Origin: Bacteroidaceae bacterium
Lineage (GTDB): Bacteria > Bacteroidota > Bacteroidia > Bacteroidales > Bacteroidaceae
Direction: 5' to 3'
Assembly (NCBI GenBank): GCA_017534535.1
Contig: JAFXVZ010000044.1
Location: 1-64,000, forward strand
DNA: 64,000 nt
Shown here: positions 38,001-46,369 of the stretch, one piece after another
Layout: the number at the start of each line of letters is the position of its first letter
Position numbering within the stretch: the first letter of the stretch is position 1
Notes under the pieces: model-generated
What the model was told of the DNA's origin: nothing
Seen by the model: only the letters and a program-made list of their open reading frames with translations
The model's database searches: none
Translations under genes and position numbers: made by a program

Positions 38001-39659
38001 ATGCGTTGTATTCTTTACATATTGGCTTTAGGGATTGCTCTCTTCATGACAGGATGTGCTGAAGGTGGTTTGCTCGATTCTGATGCTGACCTCACGCTCG
38101 ACTATATTGATAGTCTGATGGATGCTTCCCGGTATCGTGAGGCCTATAATGTATTAGCTGTCATGGATAGTACCATGCGGTGCAAAAGCCATGGCGTACA
38201 GATGCGATACCAGTTGCAGAGCATCAAAGCTGCCGACAAGGTTAATCTGCCTTTGGGCAGCGACAGCTTAATTCTTTCTATCATCAGCTATTATGAATAT
38301 GAGGGAGATAAGTCTTATCTTCCTGAAGCCTATTATTATGCCGGCAGGACATACGCTTCGCTAAATGATTCAGAACGGGCGTTGGAGTATTTTAATAAAG
38401 CACTGGAAGTAATAGACCATGATGATGCATACTTGTTGAGCAGAATCCATTCTCAGAGAGGCTATGTGTTCTATAAACAAGGCTTGTATGATGAGGCCAT
38501 TGAGGAACATCTTAAATCTTACGATAACTCTTTAAGAGAGGGTGACACAATCGCTATGATACACAATTACCGCGATATTGGTAATTGCTATTTAGGGAAA
38601 GAAGAGTATAATGATGCGTTGTCTTATTACGATAAAGGAGTTGAACTTGTTACCCTTGTGAATGATAGTACATTTTTAGGTCTAATCGGAATAGATAAAG
38701 CGAGTGCTTATACTTATATGGGTAATCTAGAAAAGGCAGAGAAGTATGTGAAACAGTCTATAAGTTTGGTTGATTCTTCCTATATTGATTATGCAAATGA
38801 AGTGGCTGGTTACTTGTTTTTCAGACAAAAAAAGTATGGTTTGGCAAAGCCTTATTATGAAAAGCTTCTTGATTCAAAATCTTTATACTCTCGACAAGAA
38901 GGTGAGGCTATGCTGTTGAGTATGGCTGCCAATGAAAAGAATTTTGATGAGGCATTGAAGCATTTAGTTCCTTATAAGGAACTGACAGACTCCATTTCTA
39001 TCATAACGGATTCAGAAAAGATTGCCCGTATCAATAGCCTTTACAACAGCCGGCAGTTAGAAAAAGAGAATGAGAAGCTGGAACGTCAGAACATCCGCTA
39101 CAACTATTTGCTGGTAATCGGTGGTTTGCTGGTTGTCATCATTGTCGTTTCTCTGCTCTTATATAGCTACCGCATACGGTCTGAGCGTAACAGACTGCGC
39201 TATAACAATGCCATGCTTGATAATTTCTATAAAGAGGAACAACTGAAGAGAGAGCTGGCAGAACAGGAACGAGACTGGCTGAAGAAAACGAATACGATGG
39301 AGTTACTGAAGCATAAGCAAGAAGATAAACGGATATTTGCTATACGTGAATCTGATGTTTATCAAAAAATGCTTCACTCTGTCAAAGCCATACATGCCGA
39401 TGACCAGAAAGAAATAAGGAGTCTGCTGGATCAGCTTTATCCGGAGTTCTTCACTCGTTTGCAGACTTTAGGCGTGAGCAAGCCCCAGGAATTATTAGTC
39501 AGCATGCTGCTCAAGATGGGCTATACTCCTTCTCAGATTGCTGTCTTGTCAGCTCATAGTGTGAGTTCTATAACCAATACACGCAAGAATCTTTATAAAA
39601 AAGTTACAGGTGAAGACGGCAAGGCCGAAGATTGGGACAAAATTGTCAATACGCTGTAA
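38001..39659 (+). CDS. Membrane-anchored TPR-HTH regulator (cassette A)
   Basis: 552 aa from ATG 38001 (MRCILYILALGIALFMTGC, lipobox Cys19). Order: export signal; about 330 residues of tetratricopeptide repeats (LPEAYYYAGRTYASLNDSER, then YLLSRIHSQRGYVFYKQGLY); one TM helix at about 368-392 (VIGGLLVVIIVVSLLLY); a charged coiled coil; and a C-terminal HTH (about 495-552) with LLKMGYTPSQIAVLSAHS and SITNTRKNLYKKVTG, resembling LuxR/sigma-region-4 type helices. So the TPR part faces the periplasm and the HTH the cytoplasm. A paralogue of the same layout is at 44555. I infer a one-component transmembrane regulator of the neighbouring genes; the ligand is unknown. Confidence 0.82.
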   Translation: MRCILYILALGIALFMTGCAEGGLLDSDADLTLDYIDSLMDASRYREAYNVLAVMDSTMRCKSHGVQMRYQLQSIKAADKVNLPLGSDSLILSIISYYEYEGDKSYLPEAYYYAGRTYASLNDSERALEYFNKALEVIDHDDAYLLSRIHSQRGYVFYKQGLYDEAIEEHLKSYDNSLREGDTIAMIHNYRDIGNCYLGKEEYNDALSYYDKGVELVTLVNDSTFLGLIGIDKASAYTYMGNLEKAEKYVKQSISLVDSSYIDYANEVAGYLFFRQKKYGLAKPYYEKLLDSKSLYSRQEGEAMLLSMAANEKNFDEALKHLVPYKELTDSISIITDSEKIARINSLYNSRQLEKENEKLERQNIRYNYLLVIGGLLVVIIVVSLLLYSYRIRSERNRLRYNNAMLDNFYKEEQLKRELAEQERDWLKKTNTMELLKHKQEDKRIFAIRESDVYQKMLHSVKAIHADDQKEIRSLLDQLYPEFFTRLQTLGVSKPQELLVSMLLKMGYTPSQIAVLSAHSVSSITNTRKNLYKKVTGEDGKAEDWDKIVNTL

Positions 39660-39690
39660 CTTACTGTCCTCCAATAAGAAATCCTGAAAT

Positions 39691-39788
39691 AATGAAATTT
39701 TAGTGAAATCGCCTTGATGCCTTCCCGGTAAAATGAATTTTTAGTGAAAGCATTTTTTTTGCAGCTTTTTGCGTAGGCGATATCTTTG
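39691..39788 (+). promoter_or_regulatory. Promoter of DUF3244-A with two 18-bp direct repeats
   Basis: AATGAAATTTTAGTGAAA (39691-39708) and AATGAATTTTTAGTGAAA (39732-39749) differ at one base and start 41 bp apart (four helical turns). Below them lies a perfect promoter: TTTG (39758-39761), 19 bp, TATCTTTG (39781-39788). Repeat ends are 73 and 32 bp before the -7 box. Likely an activator operator. Confidence 0.7.
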
Positions 39789-39829
39789 CATCGTTGAATT
39801 TATGTTTAATTTAAATGATGTAAAGAATT

Positions 39830-40174
39830 ATGAAGAAACTATTATTGTTATTAGTTTGCACCTTTTTCTGTGCGGTATCCTTTGCGGATGATATAGATTT
39901 AAAGAGACGGCCTCCTGTAGATACAGGTGGTAATAAAGCTCCTGCGCTATATCCATCAGCTTCTTATGATAATGGCAGCGTCACCATCTATGCACCTTAT
40001 TATATAGATAGCATGACGGTAGTGATAGCTGATGTTAATGAGGATGACATCTATACTGTTCAGTTGGGAGGATTCATTGGTCAGCAGTCTATTGTGTTAC
40101 CAGATATAGTGGATGAGGATAAATATAGCATCTACCTCTACTTCAATGGCATCTGTTTATATGGGCTGTTTTAA
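39830..40174 (+). CDS. Small exported DUF3244-like protein (cassette A)
   Basis: 114 aa. Signal peptide MKKLLLLLVCTFFCAVSFA followed by a variable stretch and a beta-rich domain: SVTIYAPYYIDSMTVVIAD, IYTVQLGGFIGQQSIVLPD and a C-terminal LYFNGICLYGLF. I associate it with the DUF3244 family of small secreted Bacteroidetes proteins (family name from memory). The C-terminal two thirds are almost identical to the protein at 46370 while the first 40 mature residues differ. Follows the repeat-bearing promoter and precedes the thioredoxin-like lipoprotein by 11 bp. Confidence 0.75.
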   Translation: MKKLLLLLVCTFFCAVSFADDIDLKRRPPVDTGGNKAPALYPSASYDNGSVTIYAPYYIDSMTVVIADVNEDDIYTVQLGGFIGQQSIVLPDIVDEDKYSIYLYFNGICLYGLF

Positions 40175-40185
40175 ATGATTCAGTT

Positions 40186-41037
40186 ATGCCGTGCCAGTTG
40201 AGACATCCTCTATTAATGTTGTTATTCATTGTTTTTGCTTCATGCAAGAACAATGGCAATGAGGCATCTGTTATCAAGATAGTGAAAGAATGGTATGGGA
40301 AAGAAGTCGTTTTCCCAAGCAATACAGTCTTTACTATCTTTGGACAGGATACGGTAGATTTCAGCTTTCAAAAGGCAGATTATAAGGTGGTGATCTATGT
40401 GGATTCCATAGGATGCCTCAGTTGTAAGCTTCAGTTGGATAAGTGGAAAGATGTCATCCACCGCATTGACTCTGTGTCAGATGTCCGTGTACCATTTGTG
40501 TTTGTCTTTTCTCCAGAGAAGCTGAGAGATGTTATGTATGCTACAAAGAGTGGGGGCTTTGATTATCCCATTCTGTTGGATTTGAAAGGAGAGTTTAATG
40601 CCCTGAACCATTTCCCTGACAACTTCAATTTCCAAACCATGTTGTTGGACAGAGATAACAAAGTGCTTGCCATTGGGAATCCTGTACAAAACCCCAAGAT
40701 ACTCGATCTGTATCAAAGCGTTATCACGGGTCAAGATACAGAGTCAGAGAGTAAGGCTTCACTGACTATGGCAGAGCTTGATAATAACGTGTTAGATTTC
40801 GGAGTATTGATAGTTGGTGACCCTCAGCAGCGTATAGTCAAGTTGAAGAACACTGGCGGTAAGCTGTCAATTTTTCGTTTAAGGCATATATTTGTCCGTT
40901 TTTCCAATACAAAGGCGTGTGTTTTTGTCCGTTTTTCCAACATTTTAACGTTTTCTACGTCATTCTCGCCATCTTTTTGTCCTCATAATACCAGTTTTTT
41001 GCCAGAAACCCAAGTCCTGGTGTATGATTTGAAGTGA
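40186..41037 (+). pseudogene. Thioredoxin-like/DUF1573 lipoprotein, C-terminally broken (cassette A)
   Basis: 283 aa ORF. Lipoprotein signal (FASC, C20), then a thioredoxin-like domain with VDSIGCLSCKLQL (C77 and C80, CxxC) and LDRDNKVLAIGNPVQNPKIL, then the beginning of a DUF1573 beta-sandwich (LDFGVLIVGDPQQRIVKLKN). Compared with the intact paralogue at 46741 it loses homology right after KNTGG (about nt 40860) and ends in unrelated AT-rich sequence encoding FRLRHIFVRFSNTKACVF. The CGC motif of DUF1573 is gone. The break coincides with a pair of 17-bp repeats, so I read it as truncated by an insertion or deletion. The thioredoxin half could still be made. Confidence 0.75.
40891..40940. repeat. 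Two 17-bp direct repeats at the cassette A break
   Basis: TTTGTCCGTTTTTCCAA occurs at 40891-40907 and 40924-40940, just after homology to the paralogous gene stops. Possibly the end of a mobile element; no transposase is visible. Confidence 0.65.
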
Positions 41038-41048
41038 TGTAGGCAATG

Positions 41049-42428
41049 CTATATTGTTACTTTGAACACTTCATCGAGGTCATAGCAGAGGCGTTGGAAT
41101 TTACTCCATAGGTCGGGCGACCACTTCTTCTTTCTATTCAGAAGGCGGAAGCTGTCGTATCTCTCTCGGTTCCAGGTAGGGAAAGTGTTCTCATTCAGGT
41201 AACCATTGTATTCTGTGAGTGTCTCACCTGAGAATTGTAAAGATGCTGGCAGGTTGGGGAACCAGTCACGGTGTTGCATCTGCTCGGCGAAATGCGTTGC
41301 CACTGGGTCTTTGATGTAATGATTGTATTTCAGCACAGAATAGATGCAGAACCAATGATTCTTCTTGTTGATAAGATTCAGCATCTTCTCAATTTTCCTG
41401 CGCAGATACTTGAAATCTATCGGCTTGCCGTTTATGCTTGTATAGAAAACCTTATTGTACAGCTCTGGCTCAATGCTTTCAGGATGACTATATTCATACA
41501 TCTGCTCAGAAAGCCACTGATATTTGGAGATGGCTGACAGCAGTGCTTCAATATCCTCATCATTCGGCAGGGGTCTGATGGTTACAATGCTCATAGCCAA
41601 TTCACTAATGTCATTAATGTGCTCCATGAAACAGGTCTGAAAGGCTCTTGGAACCTCCTTGATTAATCGTCTGCGTTCCATGCTCAAGTCGTCAAAATCG
41701 GGCATTCTACCGTCATGCTCATATTTCAGCACGGCTATGAAGTTCCGCAAATCCTCCTTCCCCTTATCGGTTTCTAAATAAGCCAGTACCTGACCAGTCA
41801 ACATGCGCCCTGCTTCCTCGTTGTTCACCTCCTCATCGGTCATCTGCGAAAGACTTTGGAAATGGAAGAGCAACAGGCACAGCGATGCGAAATATTTGAA
41901 GAGGTTCAACAGGCTCATTTCCCAAGGTTCCTGAGGGGATTCAATCACGTCCAAACTTTTCTCTACCTCTTTGAATAGTAAAGGCAATACCTTGAATGTC
42001 TCTAATGAGGCATCGTTGCCTTCCTTATCGGGCAACATCCATTCCTCGAGCTTGGGCATTAACATCCCGAAATCCATTTGCAGTTCTTTGGCACCGGGCC
42101 TATGCAGTCCTTTCTTCTGCCTCATTTCCTCTATTGCCCTGTACATCAGTTCTGATACATGCTTGATGACCTCATTGAGCTCCAGATAATAGTTCTGATT
42201 CATCTCACGCCGGCTTTGTGTCAAGTCCTCTTTTTGCAACCCCAGATCAATATCAATCAGGTAGCAAAGGCGGGAACCTTTCACGCAGAGCGAGTTCAAG
42301 TCAAACATCATCTCTTCCCGAGTACAGTCATCCCATTCCCCAACCAGCAGATAGCTCATGCTGAGGAACTCCGCCATTTGGCGGTCAAATGACTCATAGT
42401 TGAAATCGGAGGCGGTAGCAGTATTCAT
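41049..42428 (-). CDS. Hypothetical protein, 459 aa
   Basis: I do not recognise a family. The protein is soluble, largely helical and acidic at the N-terminus, without signal peptide; notable segments are IDIDLGLQKEDLTQSRREMN, a hydrophobic FKYFASLCLLLFHF stretch, KPIDFKYLRRKIEKMLNLIN and a Trp/Tyr-rich C-terminus (FPTWNRERYDSF). It is convergent with the broken cassette A gene and lies on the same strand as the VapE-like gene, so the two may belong to one inserted island. Start at ATG 42428. Confidence 0.65.
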   Translation of the reverse strand: MNTATASDFNYESFDRQMAEFLSMSYLLVGEWDDCTREEMMFDLNSLCVKGSRLCYLIDIDLGLQKEDLTQSRREMNQNYYLELNEVIKHVSELMYRAIEEMRQKKGLHRPGAKELQMDFGMLMPKLEEWMLPDKEGNDASLETFKVLPLLFKEVEKSLDVIESPQEPWEMSLLNLFKYFASLCLLLFHFQSLSQMTDEEVNNEEAGRMLTGQVLAYLETDKGKEDLRNFIAVLKYEHDGRMPDFDDLSMERRRLIKEVPRAFQTCFMEHINDISELAMSIVTIRPLPNDEDIEALLSAISKYQWLSEQMYEYSHPESIEPELYNKVFYTSINGKPIDFKYLRRKIEKMLNLINKKNHWFCIYSVLKYNHYIKDPVATHFAEQMQHRDWFPNLPASLQFSGETLTEYNGYLNENTFPTWNRERYDSFRLLNRKKKWSPDLWSKFQRLCYDLDEVFKVTI

Positions 42429-42485
42429 AAGCTTCTTTGTTTAGACTGCGAAGATATGAAATGTTTGCCACTTTTCCTAATTTGG

Positions 42486-42732
42486 GAACACAAACCATAG
42501 GTTTAGGGCAGACAACTCATAGGTTTTGAGGAGGAAACCTATAGAGTTTGAGGTGGTAAACCATAAGCTTAGAGGAAGCAAACTACTGGTTAGGCGGTAC
42601 TTGAAGCATGGTTAGGCGGTACCTGATGAATTGCTTGAAGCGAATGCCTCGATTGGTTGAAGTAAAAGGCCCGTTTGCTTCGGGAGGATGCCCCATTTGC
42701 TCCGACTAATCAAGCCATCCGCTTGGAGTGCC
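42486..42732. repeat. Degenerate tandem array, about 11 units of 22-23 bp
   Basis: Successive units start with a purine-rich GA/GT trinucleotide and share a central (C/T)ATAGGTTTA or ATTGGTTGAAG-like core. Sequence drifts gradually along the array while the period remains 22 (occasionally 23) bp. Confidence 0.6.
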
Positions 42733-42764
42733 TAAAAAATGGTGTTTTTAGTTTGAAGGGATTT

Positions 42765-42855
42765 CTATGTGTAAGCCGATACATTACTAATGTGCTGACA
42801 GATAGATTAATAATGTATAGACCGAGAGATTGTTAATGTGTAGAAAGAGGGAATG
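42765..42855. repeat. Degenerate tandem array, four units of 22-23 bp
   Basis: Units share TAATGT(G/A)(C/T) near the start and GA(T/G)A-rich ends; unrelated in sequence to the adjacent 22-bp array but with almost the same period. Confidence 0.6.
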
Positions 42856-42917
42856 CGGCTATAAGTCTTCACTCTTCACGGATGCCACTTATCGCATTGT
42901 TAATCTTGCAGTTAGGA

Positions 42918-42946
42918 GTGTGAAGAGGCAGCTTGCCTCTTCACAC
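42918..42946. terminator. Perfect 13-bp hairpin after the VapE-like gene
   Basis: GTGTGAAGAGGCA / TGCCTCTTCACAC with a 3-base loop, 15 bp beyond the stop of the minus-strand gene. No T run, so it may be a recombination or RNA-processing signal instead of a terminator; the GTGAAGA word also recurs upstream of the gene. Confidence 0.5.
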
Positions 42947-42960
42947 CTCTTCACCACATT

Positions 42961-44142
42961 TCACGCTGCCTCCTTGGCAATCAACTGATACATTTGTCCC
43001 TTTCGTGTATGCTGGCAAGAGCATCCCATGAACTTCAAGGCGTTGCCAATCTTGATCTTAACCGAATGATCACCAATGAAATAGGGATACTTATCCTGCA
43101 ACGTCTCATATACCTGCTTGCATAGCATCCACTTACCTTCCTCATTCTCCTTGGGGATGCGGAAGCAACACTTGATCATATTCTCCAGATCGTCCTGCTT
43201 GAAGAAAGGCAGATTGGCCTGCTGGATGCGAGCTACCTCATCGTTGCTGAACCAATAAGGTGTCTGCGTCTCGTTGATTTCATATAGCACCTGGGCATAA
43301 AGTTGAGCGTAATCAATGACACCAGTATTGTCGATGAACTTGCCCTTTGGGATTTGGAGGCAGATGTATCGTCGGCTTCCTGTGGTGTCGCAAAGCGGAT
43401 GCTCGTCGTTGGTGGTAGCCAAGAAAGAAGCATATCGGCGACGGTCATCCTGACTCTTGCCAAAGATGGGACGCCCATTCACCTTGTGCTTCGAAAGCGT
43501 CTGCTTCAGCTTTCCCTGCTGGCTGGGTCCCATATTAGCAAACTCATCAATATTCACCAAAAGGTTGTGTGTCAGGGCCATCTCCGCATCAAACTTGTTG
43601 CCAAAGTTGATATGATCCAAGTAATACTCTCGCAATTCCAAAGGCAACAGGCGGTTGGCGAAAGTTGTCTTGCCACATCCCTGTGTGCCAATCAGCACAG
43701 GCACAGCCTCGTTGGCATGCAAGGTGTCCAAGCCCAACCAATGGGCAACGGCAGAGCGAAGCCAGGTACTGCACCAGGAAAGCTGCTCGGAAGTCAGTCC
43801 TGGGATTCGGTTGAACAACTCAGCCACGTGGTTCTGTCCATCCCACTGAGGAAGATGAGCCAAATACTCACGAATGGGATCATAATCTTGAATGGCCTCA
43901 GAGCTGACAAACTCCATGACATGATTCTTGGGAGCGTTGCCACCAAGACCGTCTTTCATCATCCGGAGCAGAATGGAGTTAAACACCTCATTGGTTAGGA
44001 TACGCCAATCAGAAGGTTCCTTCCCCTCTCCGATTTCCTGCACCTCAGTCTTTCCACTGAGTAAGTTACGTCGAAAACCGTAGTTTTCGTTCAGAAAGTT
44101 CTCAATCTCGAAGATTACTTCCTGCAAAGTTAATTTTTCCAT
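42961..44142 (-). CDS. VapE-family P-loop ATPase (DUF3874-type)
   Basis: 393 aa. Matches the virulence-associated protein E/phage primase-helicase-like ATPase group: Walker A LIGTQGCGKTTFANRLL (about 152-159), LLVNIDEFANMG as Walker B, FGKSQDDRRRYASFLATTND and an Arg-containing DTTGSRRYICL sensor segment. The C-terminal winged region (FMGCSCQHTRKGQMY) resembles the DUF3874 part of Bacteroides members. Usually found in prophages, satellites and integrative elements. Here it stands alone with no primase, integrase or capsid gene beside it. Confidence 0.82.
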   Translation of the reverse strand: MEKLTLQEVIFEIENFLNENYGFRRNLLSGKTEVQEIGEGKEPSDWRILTNEVFNSILLRMMKDGLGGNAPKNHVMEFVSSEAIQDYDPIREYLAHLPQWDGQNHVAELFNRIPGLTSEQLSWCSTWLRSAVAHWLGLDTLHANEAVPVLIGTQGCGKTTFANRLLPLELREYYLDHINFGNKFDAEMALTHNLLVNIDEFANMGPSQQGKLKQTLSKHKVNGRPIFGKSQDDRRRYASFLATTNDEHPLCDTTGSRRYICLQIPKGKFIDNTGVIDYAQLYAQVLYEINETQTPYWFSNDEVARIQQANLPFFKQDDLENMIKCCFRIPKENEEGKWMLCKQVYETLQDKYPYFIGDHSVKIKIGNALKFMGCSCQHTRKGQMYQLIAKEAA

Positions 44143-44554
44143 AATAGATTATAATTTAATTAGTTAATAAAAAGTTAGCTGTTAAACATGAGGCAGTTGT
44201 GAAGTGCGGTGAAGACCTGTGAAGACCTGAGCCACCTCTTCACTCGCATAACTCGCTGTATGAATGAGCGTTATGTGCTGTCTGTGAAGAGTGAAGACCT
44301 CTCAACGATTTTCTCGCCTTCAAACTCTCTCCTGTTTACGAGTGCAAATATAATATACGGTATTTGCGTTTTCCTATCTTTCCCTGTGGTTAGGCGCTTC
44401 ATCCAGGGATTTGCAGGGAAGAGATGGGTGGTTGCAGGGAAAAAGGGAGGGAAAGAAAAAGATGGGGAGAGACGAAGCCCTGCCATTCCTTTTTTATGAC
44501 GAACATACTTGCTTGTTTCCAAAATCATTCATATCTTTGCACGTTGGCAAACTG
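44143..44554. other. Region upstream of the VapE-like gene with repeated GTGAAGA words
   Basis: 412 bp without a supported gene. GTGAAGACCT occurs twice in tandem (44210-44229) and again near 44291-44300; the reverse complement CTCTTCAC appears at 44236. The same word forms the hairpin downstream of the gene, so the ATPase gene is bracketed by one motif. The end of the region contains the TPR-B promoter. Confidence 0.5.
44532..44539 (+). promoter_or_regulatory. -7 element of TPR regulator B
   Basis: TATCTTTG, 15 bp before ATG 44555, with CTTG about 20 bp upstream. The short leader supports this start rather than in-frame codons further upstream. Confidence 0.55.
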
Positions 44555-46207
44555 ATGAAGCGGATAGTTCACATATTGCTGTTGGGTTTGACGCTCTGTT
44601 TGGCAGGGTGTCAGGGGATGTATTGGAGTGATGACCTGGAGTTCCTTGACACAATTGATAGCCTGTTGGTGGAGAAGAATTATAATACGGCATATAACGT
44701 AATCATTAGCACCGAAGAATTGATGCGTAAAGAGAGCCAAGATGCTCGGATGAGGTTTGAGTTGCAGAAAATCAAGGCAACCGATAAACTGAGTAAGCCC
44801 CTGCTGACAGATAGCGCTATCCTACCTATTATCGACTACTACGAACATGATGGCGACAAGACCCAGCTTCCTGAAGCATACTACTATGCTGGTAGGATAT
44901 ACTACTCCCTCCGTGACTATCCACGAAGCATGGAGTATTTCAACAAGGCTCTTGATGTGGTAAATGAGGATGAGAATTACTTGCTGAGCAGGATTCACTC
45001 ACAGAAAGGATATCTGTTTCACAATCAAGGGCTATTTGATGAGGCAATTAAATCACATCATCAATCATACGATGACTCGTTTAAAGTTGGTGATACGATA
45101 GGCATGATACATAGTTCTCGTGATATCGGGAATAGCTTTTCTGCTCAAGATGATTTTAAGAATGCTTTTTATTTTTATGATAAGGGTGAAGAACTTGCTG
45201 TATTAGTTAATGATAGCTCATTGAAAAGTCTCATAGGTATCGATAAGGCTAATACATATTCTTTCATGGGTGAGTATGAGTTAGCGGAAAAGTATTTGAA
45301 TCAATCTATATGTTATGTCGATTCAATGAATGTTGATTATGCAAATACAGTTGCAGGTTACCTTTATTTTATACAACACAAGTATGATTTGGCAAAGTCA
45401 TATTATAATAAGTTGTTATATTCTTCATCTGTTTACACTCGTCAGAATGGAGAGGCAGGACTATTAAACATTGCAGCAAATGATAAGGATATTAATGAAG
45501 CACTTAAGCACTTGCTTCCGTATAAAGAACTAACGGATTCTATTTCGCTAATAACAGATTCAGAAATAATAGCTCGTATTAATAGCCTTTATAATAGTCG
45601 TCGTTTAGAAAGGCAAAATGAAGAGCTTGAAAAAGTGAACATGCGTAACACCTATTATATAATAATAGGCGGTTTACTGCTTTTTACGGTCATAGTCCTC
45701 TTGATGCTTTATAATTATCGTGTTCGCTCTGAACGAAACAGATTGCGTTATAATAATGCCATGCTGGATAAATACTTGCAGGAAGAGCAAATGAAGAGAA
45801 GCTTAGCTGAACAGGAGCGTGATAAATTAGCGGAAACCGATGTGATAAAGAAACTGAAGGAGGAACAAGGTGATGAGAGGAAGAATGCCATCCGTGAATC
45901 TGCCATTTATCAAAAGGTATTGAATTCCTCAAAAGCCCTCACAGATAAAGATCAGGTTGAGATAGAAGAATTGCTGAATCAATTATATCCCGAATTTTTT
46001 ACTCGCCTACGCTCTTTAGGCATTGTCAAGGAGCATGATTTAAGGGTGTGTATGCTTGTAAAGATGGGGTTTAGTCCATCTCGAATAGCCTCTTTGGTTA
46101 GTCTTACTTTGAGCGCTATTACAAATACACGCAAAAGAATGTATGGAAAAGTAACGGGAAATAGGGGTAAACCTGAAGATTGGGATCAAATAATAGAGAG
46201 CTTGTAA
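44555..46207 (+). CDS. Membrane-anchored TPR-HTH regulator (cassette B)
   Basis: 550 aa from ATG 44555 (MKRIVHILLLGLTLCLAGC; lipobox Cys19). Paralogue of the protein at 38001 with the same order: lipoprotein-type signal, periplasmic TPR array (LPEAYYYAGRIYYSLRDYPR, LLSRIHSQKGYLFHNQGLF), TM helix (YYIIIGGLLLFTVIVLLMLY), coiled coil, and C-terminal HTH (VKMGFSPSRIASLVSLTLSA then ITNTRKRMYGKVTG). The TPR section is more AT-rich and more divergent than the flanking parts, as expected if the ligand-binding domain is under diversifying change. Likely controls the DUF3244-B promoter immediately downstream. Confidence 0.82.
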   Translation: MKRIVHILLLGLTLCLAGCQGMYWSDDLEFLDTIDSLLVEKNYNTAYNVIISTEELMRKESQDARMRFELQKIKATDKLSKPLLTDSAILPIIDYYEHDGDKTQLPEAYYYAGRIYYSLRDYPRSMEYFNKALDVVNEDENYLLSRIHSQKGYLFHNQGLFDEAIKSHHQSYDDSFKVGDTIGMIHSSRDIGNSFSAQDDFKNAFYFYDKGEELAVLVNDSSLKSLIGIDKANTYSFMGEYELAEKYLNQSICYVDSMNVDYANTVAGYLYFIQHKYDLAKSYYNKLLYSSSVYTRQNGEAGLLNIAANDKDINEALKHLLPYKELTDSISLITDSEIIARINSLYNSRRLERQNEELEKVNMRNTYYIIIGGLLLFTVIVLLMLYNYRVRSERNRLRYNNAMLDKYLQEEQMKRSLAEQERDKLAETDVIKKLKEEQGDERKNAIRESAIYQKVLNSSKALTDKDQVEIEELLNQLYPEFFTRLRSLGIVKEHDLRVCMLVKMGFSPSRIASLVSLTLSAITNTRKRMYGKVTGNRGKPEDWDQIIESL

Positions 46208-46240
46208 CGAATTGGTTTATAGCAAATAGCAGAAATTCTG

Positions 46241-46336
46241 TCAATTTTTTGTGAATTCTTGTAATGCTTGTCCTTCAATTGTGAATTTTATGTCAATTCA
46301 ATAATTTATCATTTTCAGAAGGCTTTCATACCTTTG
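46241..46336 (+). promoter_or_regulatory. Promoter of the NVEALA operon with operator-like repeats
   Basis: TCAATTTTTTGTGAATT (46241-46257) and TTCAATTGTGAATTTT (46274-46289) resemble the 18-bp repeats before DUF3244-A. TACCTTTG at 46329-46336 is the -7 box. The distal repeat ends 73 bp from the -7 box, the same distance as in cassette A; the proximal one is 43 bp away instead of 32. Confidence 0.55.
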
Positions 46337-46369
46337 CATCGTTTTAATAATTTTTAAAAGATAAAAGGT

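Larger units (their letters stand above)
42429..42960. other. Intergenic region filled with two degenerate arrays and a hairpin
   Basis: 532 bp without a gene. Holds an 11-unit 22-bp array, a 4-unit 23-bp array and, at 42918-42946, a perfect hairpin. Confidence 0.7.

Noticed and set aside
44209-44528. Short overlapping frames on both strands upstream of the VapE-like gene
   Set aside because: They are low-complexity, overlap each other and the repeats, and have no family resemblance.
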